Shown here in pieces: positions 58,321-64,000 of a stretch of DNA of 64,000 nucleotides. Each line of letters opens with the position of its first letter. Position 1 is the first letter of the stretch. The notes under the pieces were generated by a model. The model did no database searches and was not told the DNA's origin. It saw only the letters and a program-made list of their open reading frames with translations. Source of the stretch: Pezicula radicicola (lineage: Eukaryota; Ascomycota; Leotiomycetes; Helotiales; Dermateaceae); NCBI GenBank assembly GCA_003008705.1, contig PDUO01000054.1, positions 190,160 to 254,159 of the forward strand, in the 5' to 3' direction. The position numbers and the translations under genes are program-made.

Positions 58321-59415
58321 AAAGAAGGAGTCAACTCCATTTAAGAGAGGCTAGATTATTAGGGCTAAGATTGTAAGCGCTACATCCGTTAAATCGCAAG
58401 TGCCTTTAATATCCCCGACTAGGCAGTTAGAGACACTATCTCTCTCGAGCTTGCACGCCATAAAGGGCAGTCTAAACAACGAAGCGGCCGGCTGAAAGAA
58501 GACTTAAATCGAGACGAACGAACCCTCCTGGGCTGGCTACGAATACACCTAAAGGACACGTATGCAGAGATTAAGAAGGCTACAGGGCTTATAATTTCGA
58601 CCCGTACGATAAAGCGGATTCTGAACAGCGATAGTATCACGAATTGGAGAGCTAAGAAACGCCCGAGTCTTATAGAAAAACATGCAGAGGATAGGCTTGC
58701 CTAGTGTAAAGCGCGGGAGAATTGGGCATACGAGGAGTAGAGGAAATACATGTAGAGTGATGAGTGTTCTGCAGAGTAGGGTAAAGTTAGGAGCGGGGAA
58801 TAGGTCTTTGATACGCCAGCTTAGAAATAGGACCAAGAGATGATCTCTATATACTCCAAAGGAAAAGATATATCTGTTATAGTCTAGGGCTGTTTCTAGG
58901 GTCTTAAAGGAGATGGAATTAGGAGATTAAAGCTATATATTCTAGATTAAGACTTTAAGTCTAAGAAGCATAGGTACTCTGCCTGTTCCTACCTCGAAGT
59001 ACTCGAAGATCAGATGCCTATTTGCTAGGAACTAGGCCTAATATTTATACAAGATAGGGCTAAAATACATAGAGCAAGAACAATCAAGAAATGATTTGAA
59101 GATATAGGTATACCACTTACAGACTAGCCGGCAGTCTCTCCTAATTTAAACCTAATTGAACACATCTAGTATTACCTTAAAAAGCAAGTCCTAGAAGTAT
59201 ACCCTAAGCTTCTTGACATAAGAAAGGGTAAGGAGGCTATTCAAGCCCTAGAATGAGCCCTAATTAAGGCATGGAATAAGCTTCCTAATTCTATATTCTA
59301 GACTGTATTAGAGAGTATGCCGAGGAGGGTAAAGGCAGTAATTAATGCAGATGGCTAGCATGCAAAGTACTAGGGAATTCGTGCTTTTGGGAGATTAAAG
59401 ATCTACTATTTTTAA
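58321..59415 (+). mobile_element. Tc1-type DD34E transposase, RIP-inactivated
   Basis: One frame runs for about 360 codons without any indel but with some 25 stops, nearly all TAG where Trp or Gln is expected. N-terminal helix-turn-helix text (QRSGRLKEDLNRDERTLLGW, ATGLIISTRTIKRIL) is followed by the catalytic core: SDEC with the first Asp, LIFIQDRAKIHRA with the second Asp, and SPNLNLIEH with the Glu, 34 residues after the second Asp, giving DD34E. It ends at TAA 59413-59415. All stops are explained by C-to-T or G-to-A transitions, the RIP signature. Terminal inverted repeats were not found. The element is dead. Confidence 0.85.
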
Positions 59416-59759
59416 TTATAATTAGAAAGAAGTAGGGTAGTTGTATCATAATAATTAATTCAATTCTATGTAGTTGGTGAGGCTAATCGGAATTCCGAAA
59501 ACTTATGTCCTAGAACTGTACTATCAAACTTGATTTTCTTAGACTATAAGGTAATTGGCCGGAGTATAAAAGGCGGTACATACCGTGGCTTTAAAACACA
59601 GCCCCGATTATTCTCAAAAGCCAGTATACGGAGTAGAGAGAAACATCAAATATGAGGCCCACCGATAAATTTACGATTCTTCAGTCCAGGCCAGCCTATT
59701 AATAGAAAGTCAGCAGATGCCAAGGCAATCATCCTACTTCCTGCTTACCTTTTCAAGTT
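59416..59759. other. spacer after the transposon
   Basis: AT-rich at first; nothing recognised. Right end is the 3' flank of the GFA gene. Confidence 0.4.
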
Positions 59760-60182
59760 TCACAGATGCGCGGTGACCTCCGGCTCCTGTATCCAGTTGT
59801 TGTTGCGTCCGTCAAAATGTCGCACAGGAAGCTCAACCGCCTCGTGTGCGTCCAGATCGTCCAAACTGGCCACGCTCACAGTTACGAAGTCCCCACCGTA
59901 AAGATCCAGGTTGCCCCACATGAAGATATGAACGCCGCACTTGCTACAGAATGGACTGTGTAGATCTGGGTTTTTGATAACGTAGTCCGATAGGACGTCC
60001 GAAGAGAGGGACGAGGGTGAGAGTAGGCGAAATGCGTCCTTTTTGATAGTCGTGCCCCAGGATCGTAGTTTACCACAGATAGAACAGTTGCACTTTCCAG
60101 TCCCTATCCCCTGAGAGAAATCTATGTCCGCTTCATACTTGATCGCTCCGCAGTGACAGCTGCCGTGGTATGTTTTCCGCAT
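59760..60182 (-). CDS. GFA-domain (CENP-V/GFA) zinc protein
   Basis: Single exon, 140 residues, the whole being one GFA fold. Metal-binding Cys are in the expected places: CHCGAIKYEA near residues 9-18, CNCSICGK near 31-38, and FCSKCGVHIFMWG near 97-109. GFA proteins bind zinc; the founding bacterial enzyme was described as acting on the S-hydroxymethyl-glutathione adduct of formaldehyde, but most fungal members have no known substrate. No signal peptide, so cytosolic. The ATG at 60182 is the only in-frame start before the first Cys pair. It stands alone downstream of a dead transposon. Confidence 0.9.
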   Translation of the reverse strand: MRKTYHGSCHCGAIKYEADIDFSQGIGTGKCNCSICGKLRSWGTTIKKDAFRLLSPSSLSSDVLSDYVIKNPDLHSPFCSKCGVHIFMWGNLDLYGGDFVTVSVASLDDLDAHEAVELPVRHFDGRNNNWIQEPEVTAHL

Positions 60183-61530
60183 TTTCTTTTCTCTCTGGTT
60201 GTGTTGCAGTCTGAAGCTTGAGTTGGATGATTGTAGAGGTGTGTGATGTTGATATGGGAGTCTTAAAAGAGGAATAAGGACTCTTTATACTATGAAAATG
60301 GCCTACTCTTTGGAATGTTTAGAAATTTGACGGAAAATCAGGAACTTAAACAGGATGCAGGTCCAATTAGATCTCTTGCTGAAGAACAAGCTTTCGGACC
60401 TTGACGGCATTATTCTTCCCGAGACCGCTTATAAACAATCGTCTGGAGCAGAATTAGATACTTGACGTGTAGAGAAACCATCCCAAATTTTGATTAGGTT
60501 AGGGGTGTCATGTCAATTTGGACCACATATTTTCAATCATCGTCGGCCGGTATCAAATCTTTGTGAGTGGGATAAATGCCGACCAATAATTCAAGCTAGT
60601 GCTGGAGTGTCAGTAAATAATTGTCTATCAGACCCTTTAGCAAACTCTCACATAAATCTTAACAACAATTGTTTGGCACGTGGATCCTTTTCTCTTCCGG
60701 TCAGTGAATGTTCAACTGGTTAACGCTTCACTACATACTCGTAACTTGCGGTGAGTCTATGTCTCAAATGCAAGACGTAGAAGTTGATTGCGTTGTATTG
60801 GGCTTTCCACATCCACATCGCCATCGCCGTGCTTTGCTTCTGGCAAACCTAGCTATTAAGGGCTAACGACTTCCGCTTTAAGAAATACTGTACATAACTT
60901 TTAGTTATCGGCGCTCGGCTTTCGGCCCTTATTAATGGATTGATTTATTCATACTCGGATCCAGCTCCTGAGTCAGCAGGAGCTATGCCGGCGTGGTCGA
61001 GCTTTGGTGCAGTTGCCGAACTGCACTCACCACGGTAAGTGCACTTCACTTCATCACGTTATCGTGACCAGCAACCTCCTCCACTAGACGGTCTGGCTCC
61101 TCTCTGCAACTACGCAACTACATCTACCTACATAGCCATAGTGAGAAGTGCTTTACTTGGGTCTTCGACCTATGTTAGGCTCCTTGGCTGCCGCTGCTGC
61201 TAGCCATCCCGTGTCCGTATACCTCCAGTCTCCCCCCCAGTATTCCACGGCTTTCGGACCTTATCTTTCATCCGTATTCGCAATCCTAGTCACTTGCACA
61301 GTCCCACTTCGTGCCGGACATCTCGGTGCCGAACGGATCTGTATCAGCCGAATGAACTGCTTTGTAATATTTCAAAATCACTCGGAAACATCTTCTTTGG
61401 ATTTGAAACTAATTGCTGATAAAACCAAGGTCGCGCTTGTAAATGATCCTTTTACATCTGTTATTTTTTTAACATTAAGCAAGCCAACAAATAGAATTAT
61501 CTACTTCTGTCATTACGACATACTCACAAC
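60183..61530. other. intergenic region between divergent genes
   Basis: Between the divergent GFA and DsbA-like start codons. The frames 60490-60723 and 61148-61582 show no family resemblance. AGCTCCTG...CAGGAGCT near 60963-60985 is a small palindrome. Confidence 0.45.
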
Positions 61531-62269
61531 ATGGTCGTCTTTAAGATCGATGTTGTCGCTGATACTGTCTGCCCCTTCGTAAGTGTGCCCTGCTCCCTTC
61601 AATTGTAGCCAAAACTACCATCTAAATGTCCATGATCTTAAATTAACCAATCTTGCCAAACAGTGCTATGCGGCCTCAAAGCAAATCTCCAATGCGATTG
61701 CAGCATATAAGCAGAACTATCCAACTGCGACTGACAAATTTGTCATTCGCTGGCACCCGTTCTTCTTGAATGAAAGTCCACCTAAACCATCTGTGGAGAA
61801 AGAAGATTACTTCATCGAGAAGTTTGGTGTTGGAATGCTGGACCGCATCTACCGCTCCCAAGAAGCCATTGGGAAAGAAAATGGCATCAAGTTCAACAAG
61901 GCTGGGAAGATCGGAGACACTAGAGACAGCCACCGGTTGATTTACCTTGCGGGAGCTAAGTCCAGCAATATCCAATCCAGCATTGTCTCTGCCGTGTATA
62001 AAGCCTATTTTGAGGATGGGGAGGATATCTCCTCCAAAGATACTCTTATCACAATAGCTGTGAATGCAGGGATTGACAAGCAAGAGGCTAGAAAGTGGCT
62101 CAAGGATGATGTAGGTGGTACGGAAGTGGATGTGGAAGCAGCAAGCGCAAGGGCTGGGGGTGTCCGTTCTGTGCCTCACATCAAAATTTCAGGCCATACT
62201 ATGAGTGACCGGAGGGATATACAGAGCTTCCTAGATGTATTTCAAAATGTTAAGGCCGAACAACTATAA
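61531..62269 (+). CDS. DsbA/FrnE-like thioredoxin-fold oxidoreductase
   Basis: Predicted 217 residues from two exons (61531-61578, 61664-62269; 85-bp intron GTAAGT...CAG). The intron falls inside the active site: DTVCPF joins CYAASKQI, forming the CPFC motif of the DsbA/FrnE family. Further marks: RWHPFFLNESPP near residue 45, NGIKFN, TRDSHRLIYLAGA, then AYFEDGEDISSKDTLITIA and the cis-Pro segment AGGVRSVPHIKI. Such proteins are soluble dithiol oxidoreductases or isomerases related to 2-hydroxychromene-2-carboxylate isomerase; the fungal members' substrates are mostly unknown. No signal peptide. Length and motif order are normal, so the gene looks intact. Confidence 0.88.
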
Positions 62270-62818
62270 AAGGAAACTATAGCGAAATAGATAAAAGCAC
62301 CCAGTTATACTTATTTGGATCCCGAGTCTCTAAGGCAACCAAAGACTGTACCTTCCGTGAAAGGAATTGCATAAACCAGACCTCTATTGACTTCGTCTTC
62401 AAAGTGGGAGCGAGCCTGGTAGGGATTTGTGATGCCATAAGATACTTTATTGTACTAGCTAACCTTAGCAACTTCAGCAATGGGTTTTCGATCGAGATAT
62501 AAGGCTGTCGATCCAAACTGGAGTTGGTCCTTCTTGACACATTTGTTGGTAATTTCGAAGTTTATAGAAGGAATTATTGTCTAGAAACAAAGAGTGTGGT
62601 TAGTTAAACGGAAACTGGGAAAGGGGTAGGGGATGACTTGCCTTGTTGTATGGAGACTTGTGGCTTTGATTGTTTACCTTTACAAGTGGACTGGTATCAG
62701 TCGGTTGCAGATGTCGTCTATGTGTTTCAACCTCAACTAAACCAGAGGAAGCAATCGTATGCCCGAAATGTAGATTAGATTCTCTTGATCTCAGATAACG
62801 CAGAAATTCATAACGCTT
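62270..62818. other. convergent intergenic region
   Basis: Between the 3' ends of the DsbA-like gene and the unrecognised minus-strand gene. No gene seen. Confidence 0.45.
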
Positions 62819-63840
62819 CTAAAGTATACCTATTCCAATTTCACGCCCGACGCTGTCACATGAGTTGTTCTGAAAATTAACGAGGAAGGTTGCTACTGCC
62901 AGGATAGACTCATGTCCCTGCTCAAGTTTACGGTCTATTGTGGATTTTGTCGGGCAATCTACTAGTAAGGCCACATTTGGAACAGGATTGTATGCAACCT
63001 TGTCCTTGCCGTCTACTACAACGTGATGTCTATCATAACACACAAATCGGAGGAACTGACCTTAGACATAGTAACGTATCCTTCAACTGTGCCTGTAACT
63101 CCACCTGGTCAACCGATCAAGGCGCCGATGCGTGGTAATTGATCCATATCGTGGACAGCTAAGCGGGCAATCTCTACTGCTCTACAAATACTGCCGACAC
63201 AGATCTCGACTTCTACATTACCGTAGTTGTGCATGCAAAGGACATTCTGAGCTAGGGACACGCAGCGTTGGGCTGATTGAAATGACTTTGGCATGGCTGT
63301 AATAATAACAGTAGGGTGGCGGTAAACAGATTCTCCGGAGGATGGGTTGTAGATCTCTCTGCACATCAATTCGACTGCCGTTCTTGAGCCACAAAGGACG
63401 TCGACATGCTTTCCAATAGGACCGAGAAGCTTAACCCACTCTGTAGTAGATATAAGTTTCATATCGGCTGCTTCTGTGCGCGGATTGAGAATATCCATGT
63501 ATAAGGCAAACGCTGGCAGGTTGGCATAGTCTCTGAAATCACCAACAAGAGGCGTGTCTTTCGATATAGACCCTGGGAGCGGCTGTTCTGAGAAAACAAC
63601 GGCAACCAGCGTCGGGTGTAGATTCGACTCAATGAAGAGACTAGGCAGATGAAAGACGGGCCCAAACATAACACCCTCTGTCGCGTTATCTTCGGAGGCT
63701 AAGCTATGACGAAGGAGAAAGGTTCGGTTCGTAAGGCGGTTTGTCTGCTCCTGCAGCTTCTTGACCTCGCCGCAGATTGTGAAGGTGTCCTTATAACCTA
63801 CCACAAGCTCAACTCCAGGCTTAACCACATCAATGCCATT
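62819..63840 (-). pseudogene. unrecognised protein, possibly broken, 5' end unresolved
   Basis: A 240-codon frame (63828-63109) reads as a natural protein: VKPGVELVVGYKDTFTICGE, GPVFHLPSLFIESNLHPTLV, PLVGDFRDYANLPAFALYMD, HVDVLCGSRTAVELMCREIY. It stops at TGA 63109-63111 but the same frame continues PGGVTGTVEGYVTMSK, and a nearby frame (63030-62819) continues with VDGKDKVAYNPVPNVALLVD and ends EIGIGIL. The TGA is one C-to-T change from CGA, so a nonsense mutation is likely; an unusual splice is the alternative. No in-frame ATG precedes it: upstream is a His/Glu-rich run (HEHEHDNNHE) and then a stop at about 63970, so a first exon may lie beyond the window. I do not recognise the family. Confidence 0.4.
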
Positions 63841-64000
63841 TCTTTCATGATTATTATCATGCTCATGCTCATGAGACCAACGTGCAGGTACTGGTGAGGA
63901 ACTACAAAGTCGACAAATTCTCTTGTTAACTATTACAAAGCTATCTGTTTCTTTATATGTTTTATTCCTCTACATTGTAGCATAGGATTGTTCTGCTTCG

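Noticed and set aside
61148..61582. 144-codon plus-strand frame before the DsbA-like gene
   Set aside because: It overlaps exon 1 of the DsbA-like gene in another frame and has no recognisable motif.
1..64000. tRNA, rRNA or CRISPR array
   Set aside because: No cloverleaf-like promoter boxes, rRNA core words or regularly spaced repeats were seen on either strand; a dedicated scan was not possible.

Overview
The window looks like nuclear DNA of a filamentous ascomycete (Pezizomycotina). Evidence: genes are split by 45-95 bp spliceosomal introns with GTAAGT-type donors and CTAAC/CTGAC branch sites; the families present are typical of these fungi (Zn2Cys6 regulators, rhodopsin/PTH11-like membrane proteins, RTA1-like protein, HET-linked C-terminus, DUF4238, DUF3445, F-box proteins); and AT-rich blocks rich in TA-containing words carry transposons whose Trp and Gln codons have become TAG, the pattern expected from repeat-induced point mutation (RIP). 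No rRNA, tRNA or CRISPR was recognised. Exon boundaries below were worked out by hand from frame continuity and splice motifs.

Layout. 1-8.5 kb is mostly dead DNA: a 146-bp MITE, a broken F-box/LRR-like gene, and a decayed gene at 6.2-7.1 kb. 8.5-12 kb holds a GST-like gene, a HET-type C-terminal fragment and a secreted cupredoxin-like, Ser/Pro-rich, probably GPI-anchored protein. 12-19.7 kb is AT-rich and holds dead DUF4238 and RGS-domain genes, plus a rhodopsin-like gene whose last exon reads into a 435-bp hAT-type MITE. 19.7-35.8 kb is a gene-dense carbohydrate block: GH78 alpha-L-rhamnosidase, RTA1-like protein, Zn2Cys6 regulator, GH39-like secreted hydrolase (one nonsense codon), MFS sugar transporter and GH43 beta-xylosidase. 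35.9-40.3 kb is decayed: LINE fragment, F-box pseudogene, internally deleted DUF3445 gene. 40.4-44.1 kb has a large Zn2Cys6 regulator and a small two-exon gene. 44.1-46.7 kb holds two small TIR elements and gag-like debris. 46.8-54.4 kb is a second functional block: cytochrome P450, short-chain dehydrogenase, two-domain alpha/beta-barrel protein and MFS transporter. 54.9-64 kb has a second rhodopsin-like gene, a RIP-damaged Tc1-type DD34E transposon, a GFA-domain protein, a DsbA/FrnE-like thioredoxin-fold protein and an unrecognised, possibly broken gene at the right edge.

How the genes may work together (inference). In the 19.7-35.8 kb block the GH78 and GH43 enzymes have no visible signal peptide, while the GH39-like protein has one. 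Together with the adjacent sugar transporter and regulator this suggests uptake of rhamnose- and xylose-containing plant glycosides or oligosaccharides followed by intracellular trimming. The P450-SDR-barrel-MFS group has the make-up of a small catabolic or secondary-metabolite pathway, without any synthase visible here.
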